Positions 15,952-24,690 are shown, numbered from the stretch's first letter. The stretch: 31,196 bases of DNA from an uncultured Lachnospiraceae bacterium (GCA_900551115.1 URUY01000033.1:1-31196), one strand, 5' to 3'. Made by a program: numbers and translations. Notes: generated by a model from the letters alone, not told the origin.

Positions 15952-16085
15952 TATGAATACCATAAAATAGATATTTTCATCCTTAAAAACTCATTTTTTT
16001 ACAAAATTATGGAAAAATTTATCAAAAAAGGATATAATATAAGATGTAAACTTTACAAAATCAACCCATTTGAAATGAGGAAGAT

Positions 16086-17459
16086 ATGGAAGACAAAGAT
16101 AGTACCAAAAAGCAGGATATGGAGGAAATTTCTCCTCAATATACGGAAGAGGGGAAGCAGGAGCTGTACCTTTATTCGCTGCGTAAAATGGCAGAAAACA
16201 ATTTGGAAAGCAACCGTACTTTTATGACCCGGCTTTATAACCTGCGCGCCTTTCAGTATAAGACAGCGGAGGAAATGCTGCAGAATCCTGACTTGAGATT
16301 TGCTATGATTGTTATGGATTTGGCGAATTTTAAGTCTGTCAATGAGTTCTGCGGACGCGGGATGGGAGATGATCTGTTAAAATGTATTGCGGATGCTTTC
16401 AGAGAGCATGAAGGAGAGCATGTTGTGCTTTCTCATTTTCGTGCGGATATTTTTGCTATTTTTATGCCGTTTGAAAAAAGAGAGCAGCTGGTGGAGGTTA
16501 TTCGCCGGATTAGCAAAAGGATAGAAGAATTTCCGATTCCCTGCAAGGTGCTTCCTGCATTCGGCATCTGTGTGGCTACGGACAATACCATGCCGGTGAG
16601 TCTGATGCGTGATTATGCCACGATGGCGCTTAATACCATCAAGGGCAAATTCTATGCCAATTATGCATTTTTTGATACGGCAATGCGCAAGCAGATGCTT
16701 TTGGAAAAGCAGATTGAAAACGATATTGTAGAGGCTCTTGAAACAGGGCAGTTCAGACTCTTTATACAGCCCAAGGTCAATATGGAGACGGGAGAGATTA
16801 TCGGCGGGGAAGCGCTTGTAAGATGGCAGCATCCTACAAAAGGGATTGTTGCTCCCGGTGAATTTATACCTGTGCTGGAAAAGAACGGTTTTATTATTAA
16901 TGTAGATATTTATGTATGGACAGAGGTATTTAAGTTTATCGGCAGACTGCTGAAAGAAAAGAAAAAGGTAGTTCCGATTTCTATTAATATTTCCCGGATG
17001 CATGTTTACGACAGCTCTTTCAGAGATTGTCTGGTAAGATTAAAGAACGATTATCAGGTTCCGCCCCGGTATGTTCCTTTGGAATTGACAGAGACCGGTT
17101 TCTTAAAGGCGGAGGAAATCATGTATGAAAATATGAAATATTTAAAGGAACAGGGTTTCTTACTGTCCATGGATGATTTTGGAACAGGTTATTCGACTAT
17201 GACGATGTTAAAGAACCAACCGGTAGATGAAATCAAGATTGACAAGGGCTTTATTGAAGACATGGATAATGCCAAGAGCAGAATCGTTGTCAGCCATACC
17301 ATCAGTATGCTGCGTGACTTAAATATGGATGTGATAGCAGAAGGAGTGGAAGAGCCTGAGCAGCAGGATTTTCTGGTAGAGTGCGGATGCAAGAAAGCAC
17401 AGGGCTTTTTGTACTACAAGCCCATGCCGGTTGAGCAGTTTGAAGCATTAATCGGTTAG
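16086..17459 (+). CDS. Cyclic-di-GMP phosphodiesterase (degenerate GGDEF + EAL)
   Basis: This 457-residue cytosolic protein has a GGDEF-fold domain (about 40-200) whose active-site motif reads FRADIF, so diguanylate cyclase activity is lost. The EAL domain (about 210-457) keeps the residues expected for hydrolysis: EAL (Glu242), NISR, ELTET, DDFGTGYS, the Lys of KIDKGF, AEGVEE and QGF. It should therefore linearise cyclic-di-GMP, with the degenerate GGDEF perhaps acting as a GTP-sensing allosteric module. No transmembrane or PAS sensor is present; the first 35 residues are acidic and probably disordered. The start ATG follows GAGGAAG by a few nt. It is transcribed divergently from the GH74 unit. 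Confidence 0.92.
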   Translation: MEDKDSTKKQDMEEISPQYTEEGKQELYLYSLRKMAENNLESNRTFMTRLYNLRAFQYKTAEEMLQNPDLRFAMIVMDLANFKSVNEFCGRGMGDDLLKCIADAFREHEGEHVVLSHFRADIFAIFMPFEKREQLVEVIRRISKRIEEFPIPCKVLPAFGICVATDNTMPVSLMRDYATMALNTIKGKFYANYAFFDTAMRKQMLLEKQIENDIVEALETGQFRLFIQPKVNMETGEIIGGEALVRWQHPTKGIVAPGEFIPVLEKNGFIINVDIYVWTEVFKFIGRLLKEKKKVVPISINISRMHVYDSSFRDCLVRLKNDYQVPPRYVPLELTETGFLKAEEIMYENMKYLKEQGFLLSMDDFGTGYSTMTMLKNQPVDEIKIDKGFIEDMDNAKSRIVVSHTISMLRDLNMDVIAEGVEEPEQQDFLVECGCKKAQGFLYYKPMPVEQFEALIG

Positions 17460-17581
17460 ATGCTTTTCATATTTATTATTTGGGGATTTATCCTGGGAAA
17501 AAGTCCGTTGATAGCAGACCCGGTGCGGTATATTTACACAGCAGAAGGCATAGGGTAATAAAAAGGCTTAAGGTGTTTGCT

Positions 17582-18418
17582 ATGACAATGCAGGTAAATA
17601 AAGCGCTGGATTATTTGATTTCGTTACATAGAATAGAGGATAAAAAGATTCCAAGCCCGCGACTGGGAAAAGCAGTGGGACTTGGAATTTTTTTGTTAGG
17701 CGTGCTGCTTTTGGCAGGCGGATTGATGCGGCAGTTTCCCGTTACCGTTTTTACAAGCTCACGTGTCGGAAACAGGGAGCTTCCCGTTTATTGTGTAGAG
17801 ACAGAAGAACCTAAAATTGCCCTTACCTTTGACGCAGCATGGGGAAATGAGGATACGGCAAGGATTTTGGAAATATTAAATAAAGAGGAAGTAAAGGTTA
17901 CCTTTTTTATGACGGGCGGATGGGTAGAAGCTTATCCGGAGGATGTAAAAGCAATTTTGGCAGCAGGGCATGACTTGGGAAACCACAGTGAAAATCATAA
18001 AAATATGAGCAGTCTGTCGGACTCGGAGAAAAAAGAAGAGCTGATGACGGTGCATAACCGGGTGAAGAAATTGACCGGATATGAAATGTCCCTGTTCAGA
18101 CCGCCTTACGGTGATTATGACAATGCGGTGGTGAATGTGGCAAAAGAATGCGGATATATGACAATACAGTGGGATGTGGACAGTCTGGACTGGAAAGATT
18201 ACGGCGCAGATTCCATTATTAAAACAGTTACGGAAAACGGTCATTTGGGTAACGGCAGCATTATTTTGTGTCACAATGGTGCAAAATACACGGCGGAAGC
18301 CCTGGAGACGTTGATTGTTACTTTAAAAGAGCAGGGCTTTACCTTTGTACCGGTATCCGAACTCATTTACAGAGAAAATTACCATATGAATCATGAGGGC
18401 AGGCAGATAAAAGATTAG
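17582..18418 (+). CDS. PdaB-like polysaccharide deacetylase-fold membrane protein
   Basis: The open frame begins at TTG 17480, but ATG 17582 is preferred: AAGGTG lies 6 nt upstream and the extra 34 residues look non-coding. The 278-residue product has one N-terminal transmembrane helix (about 29-50) and an extracytoplasmic NodB domain. Motifs are LTFDAAW (about 80-86), the zinc-type HSENH (about 134-138), FRPPYGDYD, QWDVDSLDW and ILCHNGAKYT. The second Asp of the usual TFDD is Ala, as in the PdaB sporulation branch (TFDISW), so metal binding may be altered. PdaB-type proteins act in spore cortex maturation; a role in peptidoglycan or polysaccharide deacetylation is likely but unproven. It follows the EAL gene by 122 nt. 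Confidence 0.85.
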   Translation: MTMQVNKALDYLISLHRIEDKKIPSPRLGKAVGLGIFLLGVLLLAGGLMRQFPVTVFTSSRVGNRELPVYCVETEEPKIALTFDAAWGNEDTARILEILNKEEVKVTFFMTGGWVEAYPEDVKAILAAGHDLGNHSENHKNMSSLSDSEKKEELMTVHNRVKKLTGYEMSLFRPPYGDYDNAVVNVAKECGYMTIQWDVDSLDWKDYGADSIIKTVTENGHLGNGSIILCHNGAKYTAEALETLIVTLKEQGFTFVPVSELIYRENYHMNHEGRQIKD

Positions 18419-18437
18419 AGATAATATCAAAATTCCC

Positions 18438-18460
18438 AACCTTTCCCTGCCTGATGCGTC
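18438..18460 (+). promoter_or_regulatory. ECF-type promoter (AAC-N16-CGTC)
   Basis: CCAAC (AAC at 18438-18440) and CGTC (18457-18460) are 16 nt apart, matching the shape of promoters used by ECF sigma factors such as SigW (AAC-N16-CGT). It lies about 76 nt upstream of an ECF sigma gene, so autoregulation is plausible. The match is short and unproven. Confidence 0.4.
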
Positions 18461-18467
18461 TATATAG

Positions 18468-18514
18468 GTGAACATGTTCACGGTACCGGTTCTGTCCGGT
18501 GTCCTTGCGAGGAC
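18468..18514 (+). promoter_or_regulatory. Three stacked inverted repeats in the sigma-factor leader
   Basis: A perfect 14-bp palindrome GTGAACATGTTCAC (18468-18481) is followed by the hairpin ACCGG-6nt-CCGGT (18485-18500) and the hairpin GTCCT-TGCG-AGGAC (18501-18514). They fill the gap between the ECF-like promoter and the Shine-Dalgarno. The palindrome could be an operator; the two hairpins could act in the leader RNA. Confidence 0.5.
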
Positions 18515-18535
18515 AAAAGCGGAATAGAGGATGAG

Positions 18536-20152
18536 ATGAAAAAAGAAGATGCAGTAGAAATTACGTTAAGTTATATGAATGCTATTTTTTCCTATGTCAG
18601 CAGGCGTATTTCAGATGAACAGGAGCGTCAGGACGTAGCACAGGATATTTGTCTGAAGCTATATCGCTCGCTTTGCCTGAAAGAAATTGCGGAAGTGGAG
18701 CATTATGTCTGGGTGGTGGCAAAACATACCCTGGCAAATTACTACCGCCGTCAAGCAAAGAAGCATACTTATTTAGAGGATATGCAGGTGGAAATCTGTG
18801 ATGAGAAGCCCGGTGCATTGGAACAGATTATTGACAGGGAAAACCGGCAGAAACTTTGCCGGGAAATTGCGTATTTGTCTAAGACACAAAGACAGGTGAT
18901 TATCCAGTATTATTATGAAGACAAAAAACTTAAAGAGATTGCAGATTCTTTGAATATCCCTCTCGGTACCGTAAAATGGCATTTAAACGCGGCGAAACAG
19001 GAATTGCGGAAAGGGATGGAAAATATGAGAAATCAAGGGAATTTACAATTTAATCCGATTACAATGAAATTTGGTTTGTGCGGCTCTACCGGAGATATGG
19101 GAGAAGCCGGTAATATGTTTCGGAGCAGATTGTCACAGAACATTGTATACAGCATTTATTGTGAGGCAAAGACAATCAATGAAATTGCAGAAGAGCTTGC
19201 GGTATCACCGGTGTATGTGGAAAGCGAACTGGAATTTTTAGAGAAAATGTCTCTTGTCACCTGCTCTGCCAAAAAATATCTTGCAAATATTCTGATTGAC
19301 GAGTCTGGAAGTGAAATAATAGAAAGACAAAAAGCAATTTATGAAAAAGCAGCAAAAGTAGCAATTGATTTGTATGACGCCATGAAAAGGGATTTTGATT
19401 TGGCAGGCAGTACAGAGATTTTCGGTGCAAAAGAGGAACATACACTTATGTGGTCCTTGCTGTTTTACCTTCTGCATTGGCAGGAGGAAAAGGAACCGAA
19501 AAAAATATCGTTTGAAGAAGCTGCGGAATACCGAGTGGATGGTGGACACAATATTATTTGGGCGCAGGTGGAAAACAACGAGATAAAAACATATTTTGAG
19601 GAAATGGGAATGGATATATTCAGCGGTCCTTGCTGGAATACCCGGACCTGGGAAGACGGCTCTTCGGCAACACTCTGGGTAATGGACGGAAACTGGACCG
19701 AGGAAAGAGTAACGGAGCATTATGGCGGTCCTAATATTGCCAGAGATATGACGCTTCTGAAACGATTTGCAGGCAAGGAAAAACTCCATTCGGATGATTA
19801 TGCGTATCTTTCGCAAAAAGGCTACATCAGAGAGGAAAATGGCGAATTTATTCTGAAAATTCCGGTACTGTTAGACGGAGAACTTTGCAGAAAACTTCTT
19901 ACATTGGCAAAAGAAATTAAAGAAAAAGCATATATAAAGCTTGCACCGCAGATAGAAGAATATAAAAAACTGGTTTTAGAAAAAACACCAAAGCAGGTAA
20001 AACGGCAACAGGAATACCTTTTACAGAGTATGTTTTTATCAGACGGTTTTATGATACTGTACGCAAAGAAGGCACTGGTGGAAAGCGGCAGACTGAAAAT
20101 GCCAAAGGCAGAGGAACGCTTAAGTATTTCTGAAATGTTAATTTTAAAGTAA
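18536..20152 (+). CDS. ECF sigma factor with long C-terminal extension
   Basis: This is a 538-residue protein. Residues about 8-75 form sigma region 2 (QERQDVAQDICLKLYRSL, then WVVAKHTLANYYRR) and about 112-165 form region 4 with the helix-turn-helix KEIADSLNIPLGTVKWHL. The remaining ~370 residues contain a second winged-helix-like segment (NEIAEELAVSPVYVESELEF, about 215-235). After that comes a globular region of no family I recognise, with a Trp-rich centre (CWNTRTWEDGS, WVMDGNWTEERV). No transmembrane helix or anti-sigma gene is adjacent, so the extension probably regulates the sigma domain in cis. Typical ECF factors are about 180 residues, which makes this one unusually long. The leader holds an ECF-like promoter and inverted repeats, and GAGGATGAG precedes the ATG. 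Confidence 0.87.
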   Translation: MKKEDAVEITLSYMNAIFSYVSRRISDEQERQDVAQDICLKLYRSLCLKEIAEVEHYVWVVAKHTLANYYRRQAKKHTYLEDMQVEICDEKPGALEQIIDRENRQKLCREIAYLSKTQRQVIIQYYYEDKKLKEIADSLNIPLGTVKWHLNAAKQELRKGMENMRNQGNLQFNPITMKFGLCGSTGDMGEAGNMFRSRLSQNIVYSIYCEAKTINEIAEELAVSPVYVESELEFLEKMSLVTCSAKKYLANILIDESGSEIIERQKAIYEKAAKVAIDLYDAMKRDFDLAGSTEIFGAKEEHTLMWSLLFYLLHWQEEKEPKKISFEEAAEYRVDGGHNIIWAQVENNEIKTYFEEMGMDIFSGPCWNTRTWEDGSSATLWVMDGNWTEERVTEHYGGPNIARDMTLLKRFAGKEKLHSDDYAYLSQKGYIREENGEFILKIPVLLDGELCRKLLTLAKEIKEKAYIKLAPQIEEYKKLVLEKTPKQVKRQQEYLLQSMFLSDGFMILYAKKALVESGRLKMPKAEERLSISEMLILK

Positions 20153-20156
20153 AAGC

Positions 20157-20188
20157 TAATATGGAGCTGCTTTCGCAGCTCCATATTA
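20157..20188 (+). terminator. Perfect 14-bp hairpin, convergent terminator
   Basis: TAATATGGAGCTGC-TTTC-GCAGCTCCATATTA forms a 14-bp perfect stem. It lies 5 nt after the sigma-factor stop (plus) and 4 nt after the stop of the minus-strand Asp/Arg-rich gene; on the minus strand it is followed by GCTTTTAC. It probably ends both transcripts. Confidence 0.75.
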
Positions 20189-20191
20189 CAG

Positions 20192-20371
20192 TTATCGCCA
20201 GGGCCACATATCCCTGCGGTTATCCCGTCTGTCATCGTTGTGGTCCCGCCTGTCATCCCTGCGGTCCTCTCGTCTGTCGTCTCGGTGGTCTCTGTCACGG
20301 TCACAGTCACAAGGCGGACAGGGAGGGCATATATGTCTGTGGCGTGCGAAGTTATCAAAATTATCAGGCAT
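20192..20371 (-). CDS. Asp/Arg-rich small protein with CPPC motifs
   Basis: This 59-residue product starts MPDNFDNFARHRH, has CPPCPPCDC in the middle, and then alternates acidic and basic pairs (DRDRDH, DDRR, EDRR, DDRR, DNRR) to end MWPWR. The DNA shows short imperfect repeats of the GATGACAGACGG type. A terminator follows its stop at the expected distance, and it is divergent from the glycosyltransferase gene, both of which favour a real gene. Against it are a weak Shine-Dalgarno (GAGAG 7 nt upstream) and a repetitive composition that could be open by chance. A longer frame from TTG 20440 has no ribosome site. I do not know the function; spore-coat or metal-binding roles would be guesses. 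Confidence 0.5.
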   Translation of the reverse strand: MPDNFDNFARHRHICPPCPPCDCDRDRDHRDDRREDRRDDRRDHNDDRRDNRRDMWPWR

Positions 20372-20508
20372 AGAAAAACTCTCGTTTTTGTTAAAATATG
20401 CGAGAGGCTGCTGAAGCGTGTAGAAAACACGGCAGGTCAAACTAAAGGCAAGCCCTAAAAGCGCCGATATATCGAATATACTAAAATATTCGGCGAAAAG
20501 GGGATTTT

Positions 20509-21522
20509 ATGATTACCATAAGTCTTTGCATGATAGTCAAAAATGAAGAAAAGGTTTTAAAAAGGTGTCTGGATTCGGTGGCAGATTTGGTAGAGGAGCT
20601 TATTATTGTAGATACCGGTTCTACCGATGCAACTATGGAGATTGCAGGGAAGTATCCTCATGCAAAGCTGTACACATTTGCATGGGTGGATGATTTTTCG
20701 GCGGCCAGAAATTTTGCTTTTTCAAAGGCCACACAGGAATATATTTATTCGGCAGATGCGGACGAAGTATTGAATGAGGAAAACCGAGAACGCTTCCGGA
20801 TTTTGAAAGAAGCATTGTTACCTGAGGTGGAAATTGTCCAAATGAAATATGGCAATCAGCTTAGGTTCGGAACGGTTTATAACTACGATGAAGAGTACAG
20901 ACCCAAGCTGTTTAAGCGGCTTCGCAGCTTTGTATGGCAGGAGGCAATCCATGAAACAATAAATATAACACCTGTTATATATGACAGTGATATTGTGATT
21001 ACCCATATGCCTGAGGAGTCTCATGCAGGGCGTGATTTTGGTGCTTTTGAACGATTAATAAAAAGAGGGGAAAGACTGTCAAAGCGACTTCATAATATGT
21101 ACGCAAAAGAGCTTTTTATTGCGGGAGCGGCAGAGGACTTTAAACGTGCCGGTTCTTTCTTTGAGGAATCTGCAAATGATACAGGGCGGGATGAAGAAGA
21201 AATAAAAGAAGCCTGTCTGGTGACGGCTGCAGCTGCCAGAAGAAATTGTGATGTAAAGAAATTCTTTAAATATGCTACAAAGGTAATTGCTGACGGAGGC
21301 TGTTCGGAAATCTGCTGTGAATTAGGCGATTTTTACTATGAAGAAAAGGATTTGGAAGAGGCGGCGATTTGGTATTATAACGCTTGTTATGAAACTGAAG
21401 CCCTGCTTTCCCTTAAAACGGCAGGAAAAGAAACTATGGAAAAGCTGGCAAAATGCTATGAGCAGATGGGACTTTTTGAGACTGCCGAAAGCTACAGAGA
21501 AGAAGCAGACAGGAGAGAGTAA
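20509..21522 (+). CDS. Family 2 glycosyltransferase with C-terminal TPR-like repeats
   Basis: This 337-residue protein starts with a GT2 domain: ISLCMIVKNEEKVLKRCLDS, then VDTGSTD and the DxD-type SADADEV (about 83-89) that binds the metal-nucleotide-sugar. Residues about 195-337 are helical with TPR-like features (ELGDFYYEEKDLEEAAIWYYNA). The arrangement matches GT2-TPR proteins that glycosylate peptides or cell-surface components in Firmicutes. No membrane helix is seen, so it is cytosolic. GGGG lies 6 nt before the ATG, and a leader with an AT-rich inverted repeat (CGCCGA...TCGGCG, 20461-20495) precedes it. The acceptor and sugar are unknown; the surface protein gene downstream is a possible partner by position only. 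Confidence 0.87.
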   Translation: MITISLCMIVKNEEKVLKRCLDSVADLVEELIIVDTGSTDATMEIAGKYPHAKLYTFAWVDDFSAARNFAFSKATQEYIYSADADEVLNEENRERFRILKEALLPEVEIVQMKYGNQLRFGTVYNYDEEYRPKLFKRLRSFVWQEAIHETINITPVIYDSDIVITHMPEESHAGRDFGAFERLIKRGERLSKRLHNMYAKELFIAGAAEDFKRAGSFFEESANDTGRDEEEIKEACLVTAAAARRNCDVKKFFKYATKVIADGGCSEICCELGDFYYEEKDLEEAAIWYYNACYETEALLSLKTAGKETMEKLAKCYEQMGLFETAESYREEADRRE

Positions 21523-21595
21523 GCGGAGAAGTCAAAAAAGAAAATTAGTAAAAATGTAGAAAAATATCTGCTTAAATCTTGTGAAAAACAGCTAA

Positions 21596-21624
21596 TTGGC
21601 AAAGCTGTGAAAGCATGATAATAT
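21596..21624 (+). promoter_or_regulatory. Sigma-A type promoter
   Basis: TTGGCA (21596-21601) and TAATAT (21619-21624) are 17 nt apart, 99 nt upstream of the surface-protein start. The 5' leader between them has no clear riboswitch fold that I could identify. Confidence 0.5.
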
Positions 21625-21723
21625 AGCAATACACTACCTGTTGAATTGAATGTAACGAGATGCTCTGAGTACACTGAAAGTGTGCCCGGAACAAAACTAT
21701 CATTTAATTCAGGAGGTTTTTTT

Positions 21724-23565
21724 ATGCAAAAAATGCGAAGTGTAATATTGCACTGGCTGCTTGCAGCTATAACGGGTGCAGGTATTTTTACCTTTTGTGT
21801 AATGCGGGCGAAAGCAGGCGAAGTATCAGGCAGTGAGGCATATTTTACCCATGCACATTCGGGAAACTGTTACGAAACGGTTACCTTGAGCTGCGAAGGC
21901 AGCCATCGCAGCAATCATAAGGTGGAATATGGCACATATCATTGTGTAAACTGCAATGCGCAGACAACACACTATATCGTAGCGGACAACTATACCTGTC
22001 CGGTAAAAGGCGTGTCATGGCAGCAAAATGCCTATATAGGATGTAATAATTGCGGAACCAGGCATTCAGAGTGGAGCAGCGGAGCGCCGGGGGATCATAC
22101 TTATACGGAGCAGCGTCTTACATGCGGAATGCAGGCGGGAGAAGCAGTAGCTGCTATTAGGATTACGGCTGATGATACCTGGACCAACAGTGGTGTAACC
22201 CTGTATGCAAAACATGATTTATTAAAACAGGATTCAATAAACGGAAATGTTTCATATGATTGGAATGGTGGAAATCTGTATGTGACAGAGAACGGAACTT
22301 ATTCCGTAACAGCAAAAAACGGAGCCGGAAATACGGTGACTGCCTCAATACAAGTAAGCAGCATTGATAAAATACCACCTGTTATAAATTCTGTAAGCGG
22401 AGATACGGGTGGTATGACAAGAGACAGAATACCGGTATCAGTAAATGCAGGAGACGGCGAAAGCGGATTGGCATCGGAGCCATTTTCTGTGGATGGGGGA
22501 GCAACATGGACGGCATCTGCATCTTTTTCGGTGGAGGAAGGAAAAGACCTTTCTTTGGCAGTGCGGGATAAAGCCGGGAATGTTGCCGGCAGGACTGTGA
22601 AAAGAAGTGATTTTCCCTATCCGCCTGCGCCGACTCCTGCACCCACGCCGACTCCTGCACCTGTCCCCACCAGGGAACCGATACAACCACAGCCGGAACA
22701 GAATACACCGGAAGCAGTAAAACCGCCGACAGGACAGGAACAGACAGACCAGATGTCACCGGCAGGGCAGGAACAGACAGACCGGATGCCGCCGGCAGAG
22801 AAAGAGCAATCGGAAGCAGTGCAGCCGCCAAAAGGACATGCGACTGTAAAACCACCGGTTTCATCGGACAAAATTCCTAAAAGTAATGATGACAGCCTGA
22901 AAGATACAGAAAAAAAGAAAACACAGAATAATTTACCGGCATCCGGGCAGGCAAAAATAAATGAGCAGACAGAAAACAGCAATGCTCAGAAAATGATTAC
23001 CATATCACGCATGGAAAAGATGGTTACAGCGCAGACAGAAGGCGTTAAAAATGCCGGCGGGAATGAAGGCATTGCCGGACAAAAAAACCAAAAGAAGGGA
23101 CGGAGAATAAAAAGTACATCCTTGGATGCAGAAGGAGGAACGGTATCCGAAGCAGCAGAAAAGATACGGATATCCGATGCGGCAGAAAAATCGCAGGCAG
23201 CTGTCTGGGGACAAAAGCTTAAGGCATATATCAAAAAGAGCGGTGGCTTTGCAGCAGGACTGTTTCTGATTGCAGGCTCTGTGGTTTTACTGCTCCGTTT
23301 AGTGTGGCTGCATAGCGCAGTACTGTATTGTTACAACGGCGGAGATGAATTCCGTAAATTAGGGCTGCTGTATTTGAAGAAAGAAAAGGATGCATTTGAA
23401 CTGTATCTGCCTGACTATTTGCTGGAAACTGCCGGTACGCCAAGATATCGTCTGATGGTAAAAAGCAGGTTGGTGAAAAAGTGGGGGAAAATGGATTTGG
23501 TTGTCCGCAGTGAAGAGCATAAACTGCGTCAGCCTTTGGAAGAATGTATAGACTTTGTACTATAG
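21724..23565 (+). CDS. Membrane-anchored Cys-rich/Ig-like surface protein
   Basis: ATG 21724 is chosen over the upstream frame because AGGAGG lies 7 nt before it and the product begins with a signal peptide (MQKMRSVILHWLL...MRAKAG, about 1-33). Residues about 40-145 form a Cys/His-rich segment with CVNC, CNNC and other Cys that may bind metal or form disulfides. About 150-290 are two bacterial Ig-like units (VTENGTYSVTAKNGAGN; VDGGATWTASASF, VRDKAGN). A Pro/Thr/Gln-rich spacer (about 298-400) and a low-complexity Lys/Ala/Gln region follow. One transmembrane helix (about 510-528) then leads to an ~80-residue basic cytoplasmic tail. This layout suggests a cell-envelope protein held at the membrane, with a tail that could signal inward. 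I do not recognise the tail or the Cys-rich domain. Confidence 0.85.
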   Translation: MQKMRSVILHWLLAAITGAGIFTFCVMRAKAGEVSGSEAYFTHAHSGNCYETVTLSCEGSHRSNHKVEYGTYHCVNCNAQTTHYIVADNYTCPVKGVSWQQNAYIGCNNCGTRHSEWSSGAPGDHTYTEQRLTCGMQAGEAVAAIRITADDTWTNSGVTLYAKHDLLKQDSINGNVSYDWNGGNLYVTENGTYSVTAKNGAGNTVTASIQVSSIDKIPPVINSVSGDTGGMTRDRIPVSVNAGDGESGLASEPFSVDGGATWTASASFSVEEGKDLSLAVRDKAGNVAGRTVKRSDFPYPPAPTPAPTPTPAPVPTREPIQPQPEQNTPEAVKPPTGQEQTDQMSPAGQEQTDRMPPAEKEQSEAVQPPKGHATVKPPVSSDKIPKSNDDSLKDTEKKKTQNNLPASGQAKINEQTENSNAQKMITISRMEKMVTAQTEGVKNAGGNEGIAGQKNQKKGRRIKSTSLDAEGGTVSEAAEKIRISDAAEKSQAAVWGQKLKAYIKKSGGFAAGLFLIAGSVVLLLRLVWLHSAVLYCYNGGDEFRKLGLLYLKKEKDAFELYLPDYLLETAGTPRYRLMVKSRLVKKWGKMDLVVRSEEHKLRQPLEECIDFVL

Positions 23566-23634
23566 ACATGGTAAAATACTTAATTAAAGTTAATGATAAC
23601 GAGCAGTAAATAATAGTTACAGAGGGAGAAATAT

Positions 23635-24690
23635 ATGAGCTGGGGAGAGAATATCAGAAGGGTAGTGCCCTATGTACCGGGAGAACAGCCAAAGCAAAAG
23701 GACATCATTAAATTGAATACGAATGAGAATCCTTATCCGCCGGCACCCGGAGTGGAGAAGCTGTTAAAGGATTTTGGCTGTGATGCGCTGCGTCTGTACC
23801 CGGATACGGATTCCACCGAATTGACGGAAGAGCTTGCGGCGTATTATCATCTTGCTCCTGCGCAGATTTTTGTGGGAGTGGGTTCTGATGATGTGCTTTC
23901 CATGGCATTTCTGACCTTTTTTAATTCCGGTAAACCGATACTCTTCCCGGACATTACTTATTCTTTTTATGATGTATGGGCTGATTTGTACCGGATTCCT
24001 TACAGGGTATGTCCCCTTGATACGGATTTCCGGATAGTGCCTGCAGATTATAAACAGGAAAACGGCGGTATTATTTTCCCTAATCCCAATGCGCCAACCG
24101 GTGTGTATGAATCGGTGGATATGATAGAAGATATTGTAAAGGCGAATCCGGATTCCGTTGTTATTGTGGATGAAGCTTATATTGATTTCGGAGGAATAAG
24201 CTGCCTGCCGCTGCTTTCCAAATATGAGAATCTTCTGATTGTACAGACTTTTTCCAAGTCGCGTTCCATGGCAGGCATGCGTATTGGATTTGCGATGGGA
24301 AACGAAAGGCTTATCAGATATTTAAATGATGTAAAGTTTTCGTTTAATTCTTATACGATGAACAGGATTTCTCAGATTTTAGGGACAGAAGCAGTACGGG
24401 ATGATGCTTATTTTAAAGAAACCAATGCACGGATTATGGGAACAAGGGAAAGAATAAAGAAGGAGCTTAAGGAATTGGGTTTTTCATTCCCGGATTCCCG
24501 GGCCAATTTTATTTTTGCGTCCCATGAAAAGATGCCCGGCAGCCAGCTTTTTGAGGCATTAAAAGAAAGAAAAATCTATGTGCGCCATTGGAATAAACCA
24601 AGAATATCGGAATATCTGCGTATTACGGTGGGAACCGATGAACAGATGGATGCTTTGGTGAAGGCATTGAGAGAAATCGTTGCCGGCTGA
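23635..24690 (+). CDS. hisC: Histidinol-phosphate aminotransferase-like, PLP-dependent
   Basis: This 351-residue class I/II aminotransferase of the HisC/CobD type has KLNTNENPYPP near the start, FPNPNAPTG, VDEAYIDF, the PLP lysine Lys208 in TFSKSRSMAGMR and the C-terminal RITVGTDEQMDAL. HisC converts imidazole-acetol phosphate and glutamate to histidinol phosphate. No other his gene is adjacent, so a related activity (for example an aromatic or cobalamin-pathway aminotransferase) cannot be excluded. GAGGGAG lies 8 nt before the ATG, and the length fits HisC. Confidence 0.88.
   Translation: MSWGENIRRVVPYVPGEQPKQKDIIKLNTNENPYPPAPGVEKLLKDFGCDALRLYPDTDSTELTEELAAYYHLAPAQIFVGVGSDDVLSMAFLTFFNSGKPILFPDITYSFYDVWADLYRIPYRVCPLDTDFRIVPADYKQENGGIIFPNPNAPTGVYESVDMIEDIVKANPDSVVIVDEAYIDFGGISCLPLLSKYENLLIVQTFSKSRSMAGMRIGFAMGNERLIRYLNDVKFSFNSYTMNRISQILGTEAVRDDAYFKETNARIMGTRERIKKELKELGFSFPDSRANFIFASHEKMPGSQLFEALKERKIYVRHWNKPRISEYLRITVGTDEQMDALVKALREIVAG

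Noticed and set aside
21560..21723. Possible c-di-GMP-I riboswitch upstream of the surface protein (GGCAAAGC...GTGAAAGC)
   Set aside because: The conserved CGCAAAG and GNRA-containing helices do not line up, and the matching stretch overlaps a good -35/-10 pair. I found no consistent fold.
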